Assembly: GCA_030704615.1 (NCBI GenBank)
Contig: CM060734.1
Span: forward strand, 55,694,042 to 55,754,041
Source of the DNA: Takakia lepidozioides
Taxonomy: Eukaryota > Streptophyta > Takakiopsida > Takakiales > Takakiaceae
Direction: 5' to 3'
DNA length: 60,000 nt
Position numbers and translations under genes: made by a program. Positions 10,372-21,133 of this stretch are shown in pieces. Position 1 is the first letter of the stretch; every line of letters starts with the position of its first letter. The notes beneath the pieces are model-generated. The model worked only from the letters and a program-made list of their open reading frames with translations. It had not been told where the DNA came from and made no database searches.

Positions 10372-11220
10372 TTATGGATGAAAGTTTTTGCTTCCTTTGA
10401 ATTGGTCTAAGGTTAGCCAATTATCTGGTATCATATGTAACACGTGAGTTATAGTATTAAGTACTGACCAATAAAAATAATGATAACAAGATGTAAACCG
10501 CGAGAGGCTCTGTCCATTGGAGCAAAAGAGAGGGGAGGTTAAATGAAAGGGGATGATATTTGTGTTGATACAAAAATAGGAATATTGTTTGGAAGCTTGT
10601 AGGCAATGATGTATATTGGTTTGAGATAGTGGGTCTAATATGCTTCCGTGGTACCAGATTTGGAATCTTTCTTGTAACACATTTGCCCAGATGTGGTCTA
10701 AATGTGATCCACTCTTTGTCGTGCTCATTTGCAATTGTGAATGAAGTTTATACCTATTCATAAAGTTGTGTAGGTGTGAGTTTAGAAAGTTATTCTCATT
10801 GTTATGTAATAAATCAATATTGAAGTCTCCCAATATTATTGTTGGGCAATGAGGGGGGCCTTCAAAATGAAAGTTTCAAAATATTTTAAAAATAGTTTTG
10901 TGTCAGTGGAGTGTGATCTATATATAGATATGGCATATATTGCTTTATGTACTTGAAAGTGGCGGCAACATATACTGGACCTGTATATGTTAATGTTTCT
11001 GAATAATTAAGCGTCATGCTTTTTGTGTATAACATGAGAGTGCCATGACCATCTTAAGCTCCGATATTATTAAATTTTGCTGTATCTACATATTGTTGTA
11101 ATACATATGTTGAGCGATGAACTCTTGTTTCACTAAGGCAAAGAATGTGAGATAATTGTAATTGTGGTCAGCGTTGATGTCTTTTGTGATGTTGACAATG
11201 TCTAGTTTTGTCATGTAAGA
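10372..11220 (-). mobile_element. Decayed transposon endonuclease domain (Helentron- or LINE-type)
   Basis: A - strand frame at 10372-10833 begins MGDFNIDLL and continues to SGSHLDHIWAN. These are the GDFN and LDH-type motifs of the endonuclease/exonuclease/phosphatase fold found in non-LTR retrotransposons and in the endonuclease-bearing Helitrons (Helentrons). Upstream (10840-11220) the same strand reads further domain-like pieces, such as a DI.ADHNYNYLTFFALVKQEF segment, broken by stops and frameshifts. This is a dead copy. I favour Helentron because a Helitron replicase relic lies at 15600-15860, but that link is inference. Confidence 0.55.
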
Positions 11221-11282
11221 TGTAGAACAAGCGGCTAGTCACTCCTAAAAGTCTAAGTAGAAAATTTCCTGAAAATCAATCT

Positions 11283-11603
11283 ATGAAGCAAGACGTTTGT
11301 TTTGTTTTGTTTTGTTTTGTTTTGTCACGTTCCCAAACCGCGAGGCCCCGGCGCTGGTGCTTGGTACCGTTGGAAAGCCCTCGAGGAGGAGGGGTGCACC
11401 GGCTTGGTCTCATGATTTTTGGACCTGCGGTGTGGGAGATACGAAATTCCAAGTACTTTTGGTCGCTGGAAATTCACGAAAAATAGCAAAAATGGCAAAG
11501 TGGGCAGTCCTGGGACATTGGTTGGAGCCTCAACCTAGAGATATCAAGGGAAAGGTCTCCGGTTCAAATCTGGTCGTAGGCTCTGTGGAAAAAAACTTAC
11601 TTG
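11283..11603 (+). mobile_element. SINE-like repeat, family A copy 1
   Basis: The copy starts with a (TTTTG)n run at about 11299-11325, then a body that recurs inverted at 20440-20735 and in part at 23126-23240. The shared core is ccgcgagg, then t.ggaaagccctcga.gaggaggggtgca, then gtgtgggaga. Near the 3' end a possible Pol III A box (tggcaaagtgg, 11493-11503) and B box (ggttcaaatct, 11561-11571) stand 68 bp apart. That is wider than in tRNA-Leu/Ser, so tRNA ancestry is suggestive only. The copy runs directly into the tandem array that follows. Confidence 0.55.
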
Positions 11604-12120
11604 GATGACATTGGACACTTGGGCCAACGGCAAAGGCTACCCTAGAGGTTGCATTTGGGCCTCGACATAGGAGACGCACTTTGATATACCAATTGCACTT
11701 GGACGTTAGATGACATTGGACACTTGGGCCAACGGCAAAGGCTACCCTAGAGGTTGCATTTGGGCCTCGACGCACTTTGATACACCGATTGCACTTGGAC
11801 GTTAGATGACATTGGACACTTGGGCCAACGGCACAAGCTACCCTAGAGACAGATACATAGAAGATTGCATTTGGGCTTAAATTAATGGCCTCGACATAGA
11901 GACGCACTTGCCTACATAGGAAATTGCACTTGGTCTTAGATTTCACACATAAGCCAAAGGCGACGTAGGCTACACTCGAGGTCGCACTTGTGCCTCAACA
12001 CAGGAGATGCACTTACATATGAAATTGTACTTGGTCTTAGATTTCAATTCTTCACACACATGGGCCAAAGGCACATGCTACCCTAAAGGTCGCACTTGGG
12101 CCTCGACATACACTTTCAAG
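11604..12120 (+). repeat. Tandem array of about 100-bp units
   Basis: Units of the form gatgacattggacacttgggcc...ggctaccctagaggttgc begin at 11604, 11709 and 11805, so the spacing is 105 and 96 bp. The shorter unit lacks a 9-bp 'acataggag'-type segment. More diverged units continue to about 12120. The - strand frame of 138 aa here (11530-11946) is a repeat shadow with the same peptide recurring, not a gene. Confidence 0.8.
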
Positions 12121-14683
12121 TACCCATTGACCTTACTTGTGCAAAAAAATGACCCTAAGGGCAAGGCCAAGGAGGGTAAGAAAGAACAAGTGCCGGTGCT
12201 TATGGATGGCACACAAATAATTAATGCCTTTAATATGTCCCTGTAAGTCAATACAAGCGTGCATTGCAATTGGGATGCAAGTAGCTTGGATCTATTTGTT
12301 GAAAACAATCCTGATTTCTTCACTATCACATTCCCGAAGGTCAAGGTCGCAGATATGCAACTTTACTACAAGAAGAAGAAGTGATGGTGACAGCCACTAT
12401 GTATGTATAGTAGATAATGGTTTGATAGGAGAATCATTAATTAATCGACTTCCTTTGTTGCAGAGCATTTTTGTTAGTTTTTTTTAAACCTCGTCTTGCT
12501 TTTCAAAGCTCCTATATATGATCTGATAGGTTATAGACGAGAATTCGAAACCACATTGTAACCCAACACTTGTGTAAATATTACTCTTGTGTATTCAACG
12601 TGATCTACTGACTGTGAGTATTGTTTGGGATATTTTCTGAGTCTGCTTTTATCATAGTGCCAAGCTTATGGATATGTGAATTGTTGACCATGGGAGGAGG
12701 TGTTGTCTTGCCTTTGCATCTCTTTGCATTATGAAATTGCAAGCAATGAGTGCTCAGCTGGACCCTTACTCAAGGCTTGAAGAGACTTCGTGTCGTTGAC
12801 AGAAAGGGTTATGGGAATCAACTTCAATGTTGTCATGTTGACCTTGGTGAATGAACAAGAGTCCTGTGTGCTCCGAAGTTTTAAAGTTATGGAGATGAAT
12901 CTACATGCATTTGGGATTCATTTTTTTTTCTATCAAATTCTTCATATTTGATAGGTATCATGGAGTTCTAAAATTAACAGAATGTGTACATCACGTAAAC
13001 AAATGTTTGTTGTTGTTGATATTTGAAAACATGCATCAATAGGTGAGCGATGGCGGTCGATTTGGTTTGAGTCCATTAAACTAATGTAAGCTGTATGGGG
13101 CATAGCGGATACGTGAAGTTTAATGTTGGAGATCATTGCCGCCTGCGAGGCTGATGCTATGTCAGCTTCAAAGGAAGAGAAAGCTGGGTCCATACTCTCA
13201 AGGAGTAAGTTATACCATGTTTAAGTGAGAGCTTCTCGAATCTGCACAAAACAACTTCTTTGTCTGTAAATTTGACCTTCACAAGCCAAGGCTTCTGGGT
13301 TTTCGTGTGTTTAGTTTCTTCAGTAAAAAAAACAACCTCTCATAGTGACCATACCTTAGGAGCAGTTCTGACAAATATTAATTCTGAAAATTATAATTGT
13401 CAATGTTTTGGGGATATTGGTAACATTCTTATTCTTAAGCAAACTTCTATATCGACGAGGGGGGCTACCATGACCCACCAATAAAAGTGCCTCCAAGTTC
13501 TTCTTCATTCATGCAAATCTTCTCCAGACATTTTTAACTCACAACTCGTCTACTGCCTAATGTGTCGTAAAACTTGCGCTGCAGATACGTATCCCAGCTT
13601 TGTCCTGCAGGTCCGATGTGGGATGTTGTGTGGGCTCGTGAGCTCCCAATCTTTGTATACAAGTGAACACAAACGTTAAAAGACAACATTTACCTTCAGC
13701 AATCAGGTCCAGTGATGTGCAATATCGAAAGTGTACATGCGGGGACTGTGATAAGTTTTATTTCTCTTGATGATTCCTCTTGCAGATGGTACAACCAATT
13801 TTTGTCATTCCCCTCTCCGCCCTCACATTCAATCGCCCTCAAAACTCATAGACATGATGTAGATACTCGAACTATATCATGTACAAAGAACATCATACCT
13901 TCAGAAGAAACCATCTAGTCCTTCCCTCTCTACATATGTCAATAATTTGAGGAGAAAGATAACCTGATACATAAGCTAATTGCATAGCTTGTGTCCTCCT
14001 AATCAATTGCTTTTATCTTGGTTCTGCCGCAAGTAAGCTAAGAGCTACGTTGTTGACGAGCTTCTTCCGTGCTGCCCCCAAGAGATTTCTCTTTTGGAGC
14101 AAGATGGATGTCCCTAAGTATGGCCGAGCCTTCAGCAACAAGAGTCTCAGTCTCAGATTTTCTTCAGATGTCGATTATACACAAATAATATTGCAACGCC
14201 TCACGTTAGATGTTTGGCGCTCAGGGCGTTGGATCTATTTCAATTGATTGCGTTATTTGTCTTTGACATTTTTCTCACTCTTCAAGTCTGAGGGGTTGTC
14301 TATTTTTTGTCTATCTTACTCATAGCCAACGATAGGTTGAGTTCCATTTCACGAATTGCTTGCGTCAGCTCTTTTGTGAATGAACCCTTGCGGCATACGA
14401 ACCGGTTCCAACTCTGGAGCTTATCTGTCAATCTGACTCTCCACTTCGAAGATGACTGAGGCCGGCTGCAACCCAAATTAACTGCATGAGTTTGTTGCTA
14501 AAACAAATATGAAACAAACTAATTGAACTTGCAGACAGAGAAACACATTGATTGAAGTTTCAAAGCTTACTTACAATATGACACGAACTGTAGTGCGGGA
14601 GAGTGACTTCATAGCCTTGATGGCCTCCGGAGTCAGGCTCATTGCCTTACTCTCTACGATTGACATCACAACCGATTTGGGCG
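12121..14683. other. Gene-poor intergenic DNA
   Basis: About 2.5 kb of mostly AT-rich sequence without a recognised gene, RNA or repeat match elsewhere in the window. Short frames (for example 13260-13484 and 13712-13918) show no family motif. Confidence 0.45.
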
Positions 14684-14692
14684 GTTATAAAT

Positions 14693-15336
14693 GCCTCTCA
14701 TTGTTTAATAATAGGGTCATGAATGCACGGGTGGGCCCCGCCAGTACGACCCTTGGGGTGAGCTCGTAAGCCCACCGCCCATTCACCGGGTCGGCGAGAT
14801 TCTGAAATTTCTCTAAGTCCTTGTTAATCTACCGTGGCGGACCTTCTAGCGGACTGGGCAGACCCTCCAACAGACCGACTCCAACCTTCTAGCAGACCCT
14901 TCGGCACTCCGGCAGACCGACAAGTGGACTGGCACCTCTCCAGGGGCAGACCCCCCTCCAGCAGACCGGCAGACCCTTCGACAAAATATATATTTAATAA
15001 CACACATTACTACCACAGTAGTAACATAACAAGATTTGAATACCATACCTTGTGTTTATCATTCATTGCTCTTAACCACCACACTACCATCCACTTTCTA
15101 CAAACCCTTGCAATAACTAATGTTTTATGTGCATATTGTGGGCCCCAACAGACTAGCTCATGCGTTTTGTGGGCCGCAGACCAGCTTGCCGAGCAGACCC
15201 AGCAAGCAGACTGGCGGGGATTGGCGGGGTCCGGGTAGGGGCGCTCTCACCCTCCGCGACCCCCTCTACCACACGCGGCCCCCGCCGCAGCCACACGTGC
15301 GGGCATTCATGACCCTATTATTGTTAAATGAGAAGC
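14693..15336. mobile_element. Non-autonomous Mutator-like element (MULE-type), 644 bp
   Basis: A perfect 9-bp direct repeat, gttataaat, flanks the element at 14684-14692 and 15337-15345; 9-bp target duplications are typical of Mutator-like elements. Inside it the ends form terminal inverted repeats: gcctctcatt on the left against gcttctcatt (reverse complement) on the right. The core aataatagggtcatgaatgc is identical over 20 bp (14707-14726 and 15303-15322), after which the arms diverge. The interior is GC-rich next to both ends and full of CAGACC units. No transposase is encoded; the 134-aa + frame inside (14834-15238) is a CAGACC-repeat artefact. Confidence 0.85.
14850..15220 (+). repeat. 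CAGACC minisatellite inside the MULE
   Basis: About ten irregularly spaced (g/a)cagacc or cagact units lie in two clusters (14850-14980 and 15150-15220), separated by about 170 bp of AT-rich DNA. The repeat is confined to the interior of the Mutator-like element. Confidence 0.7.
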
Positions 15337-15599
15337 GTTATAAATATTGAAGGGTCTCAAAATGGTAATAGACAAATATCAGAGTGCATGAATAACTAAT
15401 TCATTTTTACCACTTCATTTGTAAGATATGCAATCCCATAAACACATACGTAGAAAAAAAAACCAACATATTTTGTAGATTCCATTACCCTTTACCACCT
15501 ATGCTTTCCACTCAAATTCTTGAACCACGTCAAGAAAATAAAATAAAATTACGTACTAGTTTACAAGCTCAAACTAATATATTTTTTAAAAACTACATG

Positions 15600-15860
15600 A
15601 AGTGAATATTGGTGAAGATATTACTTTCACTAAATTTTTACAATCTTTAATATTAGATGGAAACACCTACTGAACTACAAATATTTCTTGAACGTACTCC
15701 CAAAAATATACGAACAAATGCATTTCCCAAACATGCAGCACATCTATGGTGTGTAAACACAGACATACAATATATTTTAGATCCATATGTTGTTGCCACT
15801 TTATTGGCTCCTCCCTCAAGAGGAGACCACGCATCAATGTTGGAAAATTGGATGATCATG
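15600..15860 (+). mobile_element. Helitron replicase (helicase-like N-terminal) relic
   Basis: The + frame from 15657 reads LERTPKNIRTNAFPKHAAHL, then NTDIQYILDPYVVATLL. This matches the Helitron 'helitron-like N' region (R.P...R.N, ..., N.DIQ.VLD.YA...Y). The preceding bases (about 15600-15656) encode FTKFLQSLILDG in another frame, so a frameshift has occurred. The region ends in stops without the downstream Rep catalytic motifs or helicase. It is a dead fragment of an autonomous Helitron/Helentron. Confidence 0.6.
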
Positions 15861-16094
15861 ATATACCTTCACTGGAAGACACCCAAACATAATAGATATA
15901 CCTCCACTAGTTAACATTATTATTCATATTAATCAAATATAAATTTATTTATATTTTGTTATGAAATATATTCTTAATCGGTAACAGCCACCAGTAATGG
16001 CTAGAGACCTGTGAAAGCCGGTCGCTTCTTCTTCCTTGCTCTCTTGTTCGCAAAAGACTTGTCTGCCCCGGGGAATGTGGGCGTGGAGGAATAG

Positions 16095-17657
16095 GTGCGA
16101 TTCATCCTCACAGGAAGGAGATTGCACGATGAGGGCAATGGGAGGGAGCCTGAAATGGACTGGGTCGAACAAGACGAACCTGGGGTGTATATCACCCTCA
16201 CTGCATTGCCAGGGGGAGGCAAGGACCTCAAGCGGGTGCGATGCGGGTGCAATTCAGGTAACTGTAACCAAACAGACATTGTATGTGTATGGAGGCTTCC
16301 TCATGTTGAGCCCCACAAAGATTCGGACTTGTCCATGCAGGTTCTACAGACATGTTTGTCATATAGGTTGAATGGATATGCACACTTTCACCCCAAAGTC
16401 GGAGTAGGTTTCAGTATAGGAACCACCTCAATTTCCATATGACATTGCCCGGCATGGGATCCAAATAGGAAGTTGTACAGGCAAACTACTCACTGTGCAG
16501 TGGGACCTATCTGTCATGTATGGAAGTCTGCAGCTTGATTGAAGGTGAACAGAGAAGTAATATATATTTGTTTGAAGGTGATAACGTAGGTATTTGCTCT
16601 GTTGGAATAATTGTTTATTGGCCCATGCAGTGTGTGTAGGATGCTTCATGTTTGGAAGTTGGGACTAAATGCTGCTAACACAAGTGGGAGTCCTTCCTCT
16701 GAGGCAACAGAATTTGTAAAGAGGATCTTTGACTAGACTGTCCTTGGGTTAGATATTGGACATCCTCTTCCGTATGGGGTTTGAGAGAAGAGGTCGAGAA
16801 AAAGTGAGCTTTCCATACTGAGAAGAGATCTCAGAATCTAGTTTGGAGATTTTTGTCAGGAGGAACAGTGATTACAATAGTGTGGCACCAGTGGAGGGCA
16901 GGTGTGCCTTCTCCATCATTTGTTGCCTTCCAGACATGCCATCCAGGCATATTGGGGTGGCCTCGCCTGACCCTGGGCTGAAAGGTTCAACAAGTTGTTT
17001 GTACACTGTGTATGTCCCTGTATAGTTTCCTAATCACATTGCATTGAGATTTGTTTCAGACAGTTTGTTGCGGATTGCGGGGCAGTGGAAACCATCAGAG
17101 GGGAGACGAGGTTTATGGACAGGGTCATGACTGAGGAGGGACCTTGGAGGTGCAGAAAAATGAGTGGCCTCAACTGAGTGACATTCAGCAAAGAATTTGC
17201 GAACACAATGCACCTCCTTGGCCATGTGGGCTGTGACATGGAGATCAATTACTTGCATACTGAATTTAAGTGTTGGTGAAATCCAGCCTTGCTATTGCCA
17301 AAGACTTATCCTAAAACCTGATGCTCCGTGCTGGTGAGCTATATCTTTCCTACCAAGAGGAGTAAAGAAATTCATAGAGATGGGCTCCAAGAGACGTTGC
17401 CTGGACTGAATTGGGGATACGGGCTATGATAAAGGATGTAGTTTGATTTTGCACAGTGTTTTAGTGAGCAGGAGGCTGAGCAATGGTGGGTAGAACGTCA
17501 AGTGAGGGTACATGAGCAATACAATGTCCGTGGTGGGATTGATAGGATAAATAATCCGACTGGGCCTTCGTCGGCAGCAGGGTTACCAGCAGCATCGAGG
17601 CCTGTGGAGGAAGGAATACCATTCTCTCTCTCCTCCCACATGCCTGGTACCTCCTGA
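16095..17657 (+). pseudogene. BREVIS RADIX (BRX) domain gene fragment, probably broken
   Basis: Two separated + strand pieces rebuild one BRX domain. The first, 16095-16253, reads EMDWVEQDEPGVYITLTALP, then GGGKDLKRVR. The second, 17457-17657, reads CFSEQEAEQWWVERQVRVHE, then QYNVRGGIDR and about 36 more residues to a stop. BRX domains mediate protein interaction in BRX-family polarity regulators and PRAF proteins. At the end of piece one an 11-bp duplication (gcgggtgcgat/gcgggtgcaat) shifts the phase just before a gtaact donor, and the canonical acceptor before piece two does not restore the frame. No other exons (PH, RCC1 or FYVE domains, or a BRX N-terminus) were found upstream, where transposons lie. 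A decayed or captured fragment is likely; a living gene with odd splicing is not excluded. Confidence 0.65.
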
Positions 17658-20259
17658 CCCCCACACCTTGCTTGTTTCAGCCCTTTGTAGTCTTAGTTTC
17701 CGTAAAAAATATGTAAAAAAGGTTGAGGCGGTTCATGTTAGTTCGAGTCCCTGGATTTTAAACAACATATTGGTTCTATTCGAGATGTGGGTTGGATAGA
17801 TGTCAAGTGTAATACCCCTTGTCTGCGGTGGATTTTGTTTTGCCTGGTGGCTTCTCTTCAACATTGGCTGCCACTAGTTTCACCACCATATGAAAGACAA
17901 GAGATGCATCCTCTCAGAAGGAGAGGTTACTCTTTGACAACTTCCTCGGGGACATTCACTTGCAGTAGCCTTTTGCCCATAGGCCTAAGATATGAAACCC
18001 TTGAAGATCCCTTATGGGGTTTCCATCAGTAGAATAGAGAAAAGAGGGAAGATGGCAGTGGCCAGATGTTCAAACCCAAAAGCGCATCAAGTATCTTCTC
18101 TGCTGGCGTTACATTCGAATCTGTTATAATGTTTACCACAACCTGGGCCTTGCATACATGTGCCTCGTCTTTAGACCCAATAGTACCATTAATAAGCCTC
18201 AAACAGTCCGACAGCCACATATCCACTGCGGGCGAAATGGCGGCATCGATATTCTTTCAATTTACGACCAAACATATGTCTGGTGAGTTCTCTTTGGGTT
18301 TGTGCATGGAGAAGCCTCCGCCCGCTCTCGGGCAGTCAAATTGCGCATGTGAATTCTGTGGGAGATTGATGGGAGAGTGATGGAAATCTCCAGACAGTTG
18401 TGAGGCCCTCACAAAGGTAGTGTCTGTTCCCTCTTGTACCGTGGATGGAGTTACATACATGTCTCTCAACGTTTGTCACTAAATTGACACTTGTGAAACA
18501 AGTGTGGAGTAATTTCAGATAAATATTTTCTACATATGTATGATAGTGCAATTTCATCTATGTGTGTACCAATTTATTTTTATTTTGTTAAGTTGTTTCA
18601 TGAAACATAACGTTTGGCAACATATACAATAATATGTGGGGGTGTCCTTTATTTATTTTGGGAATGTTGTTATGTATATAATGTGATTTTGTTGTTGAAC
18701 ATTGGACAAATGAGCACTTGGATTGTCATCCGTTTGTTGTATTTGTGGATTATGTGTAGTATATAGATTGGCTTACACTATATTTTTTTGATAAATACTT
18801 TAAATGGTTTACTACTTGTTTATGTGATTTTTCAAAAGTAGGTCTCGATACCAAGAATAAGTTTGCTTTATCATGAAAAGAAATATTAGGATTTTTCAGT
18901 GATAATGTTAATTAAAAAACATACAGAAATCTATTTGTGTAGCGCGCAACTCCAAGAGAAATGGAACATATAATGGATATGCTTCGGATTTAACAACAAA
19001 AAGTGGAATTCCAATTGGGGACTCATCTAGGACAAAATAACTTGACCAAACATCAAAGATAAATGTGGGGGTTTTATTTTTTCAAAATGAATTTGGCAAG
19101 TAACCGACATAGTACTGAAAGTAGATGCATGCTAACCTCAATTTACTATTTACTATATAGATGTTGCTACTCAAGAGTATATAAAACCTTTGAAAACTGC
19201 TCGATGCATGATTGCTCAATCCTTGCCTAGAAAATCTATATGTAGGACCTAGAACCCTCAACCTGACCTCTTGGTGATATCCCTTATAAACATATTAATT
19301 ACATATGTGCACATATTTGATGTTGTATAAATTCAGTGCAGAGGCATATCGTGTCATAATGAAATACAGACCAGTGTGTTGGAGATGTAATTTTGAGCAG
19401 AAAATTTGGCCTTCAATACAGAGAGCATGACATAATAATAATACGATTTAAGGTTACAGTTATCAACTACTATAATATTTTTCATCCACTTTTGGATGGG
19501 TCTCTCTCTGTTAGAGTCTCTGGGTTCGCCCTCGCCAATTTTGGCGTGTTAACTTTATGGCTCATTGGGGGGTTTTTTTTTTCCCCATCATTAATAAAAA
19601 TTCGAGGGCTTCTTCCCCTCTTATTAAAATAAATAAATTAAAAAAAAATACAAGTGGGCGTAAAGCTTTGTCGGTCGGTTGTTATATCAACTAATCGTAT
19701 ACCAACAACATCATCCAGCTAAGAAGGTTATGATGAGGGCCAATCCACCTGTACACTTCAAGACAGAGAAAAAGAGGTGTACATAAGAGAAAAACAAGTG
19801 ATGTACAACATGACCTGAAACATACGTGCCCATGCCCTGCATGGCCGCTTAGCAATGGCACTGTTGCATCCACTACCCACCTTGCCATCTTCATATTCTC
19901 TATTTTGGTGCTCCAAACTCCAAACCAGGAACAGATGCTAAAGAGGAAGCCAAGGCAAGAGGAATCCGAAGCTCACACACTGTAAACAAAACAAATATGG
20001 CCTCCAAGCATCATTTGTTTGCGGATTTGTCATGCCTCGGAAAGGATTGAACAATTTATGTGGCAGGATGGTCGACAATCTCCTTTCACATGCATCATAA
20101 TAATTTTGCTTGAAGAGCGATAGATATATACACATATATTCTATAGGGCTCACCCCTCAAAGGAGGTTGGGTAGCGCATGAGTATGCTCAGGCCGACGTG
20201 AGCACAAGGGCATATTCCCCAAATTTTTGAGAAATTTCCAAAGCGAAATGAAATTGGCG
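17658..20259. other. Gene-poor stretch with transposon debris
   Basis: No intact gene. The - strand frame 18026-18226 contains VVVNIITDSNVTPAEKIL and NIWPLP, which weakly resembles the conserved 'IITDNA..C..A.K.L ... WTPC' segment of hAT transposases. Bases 18385-18445 carry a copy of repeat family B (ccctcacaaaggtagtgtctgttccc). 18560-19650 is very AT-rich. Confidence 0.4.
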
Positions 20260-20740
20260 AAACTAACAATTACTAGGGTAGCCTGTGCCATTGGCCCAAG
20301 TGTCAAGTGTCATCTAAGCCCAAGTGCAACCTCCTATGTTTGCAAGTGTGTGTCCTATGTCGAGGCCTAAGTACGACCTCTAGGGTAGCCTCTACCGTTG
20401 GCCCAAGGGTCCAATGTCATCTAAGTCCAAATGCATTTTTTTTCCACAGAGCCTACGACCAGATTTGAACCGGAGACCTTTCCCTTGATATCTCTCCTCT
20501 CGAGGCTCCAACCTTTGTCCCACGAATTCCCACTTTGCTGTTTTTCGGGCATTTCCAGCGACCCAAAGTACTTGAAAATTCCACATCTCCCACACCGTAG
20601 GTCCATAAATCACGAGACCAAGCCCGTGCACCCCTCCTCGTCGAGGGCTTTCCAATGGTACCTAGCACCAGGGCTGGACCTCGCGGTTGGAGACATCTCA
20701 AATCTACAAAACAAAACAAAACAAACGTCTCGCTTCATAT
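20260..20740 (-). mobile_element. SINE-like repeat, family A copy 2 plus its tandem tail
   Basis: This is the reverse-complement counterpart of 11283-11720. It has a (TTTTG)n-type run at the high-coordinate end, the same GC-rich head, the same possible B box (complement at 20461-20471), then the 'cttgggccaac' and 'ggctaccctag' units. The two copies are clearly homologous over about 300 bp of body, which shows a mobile unit rather than chance similarity. The - strand frames of 88 and 87 aa here are repeat shadows. Confidence 0.7.
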
Positions 20741-20846
20741 ATTGATGCGAAACTAACACATAAAGAACAAGTAGCCCCTATATTTGAGGAACATGTTACC
20801 CTATAGGCATGGCTTTTTCTCAATGCGAAACCCACCGCTGCTTAGG

Positions 20847-21133
20847 TTTGTGCCCATATCACATATCATTTCTCAATGTGAAATTCACCTAAACTATCAT
20901 TTTTCAACGCGAAATACAGTTTGTGCCCATAACACATATCATTTCTCGAAATTCACCTAAACCATCATTTCTAACTGCGAAATGCAGTTTGTGCCCATAG
21001 CACATATCATTTCTCAATGCGAAATTCACCGAAACTATCATTTCTCAATGTGAAATGCAGTTTGTGCCCATAGCACATATCATTTCTCAATGCGAAATTC
21101 ACTGCCACCGCTATAGGTTTAGGGTTTCTGGCT
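20847..21133. repeat. Tandem repeat, four units of 68-73 bp
   Basis: Units begin with tttgtgcccata at 20847, 20920, 20988 and 21061, so the spacing is 73, 68 and 73 bp. Each carries cacatatcatttctc, gaaattcacc and a related second catttct..gcgaaatgcag half. The half-unit similarity suggests an older period of about 35 bp. Nothing points to coding. Confidence 0.9.

Noticed and set aside
11530-11946. 138-aa frame on the - strand
   Set aside because: It repeats the same peptide because it reads the roughly 100-bp tandem array backwards; it is a shadow of the repeat.
14834-15238. 134-aa + strand frame
   Set aside because: Lies wholly inside the MULE and consists of CAGACC-repeat translation; no start context or homology.
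20431-20745. + strand 104-aa frame
   Set aside because: Reads through family A repeat copy 2; no independent evidence.
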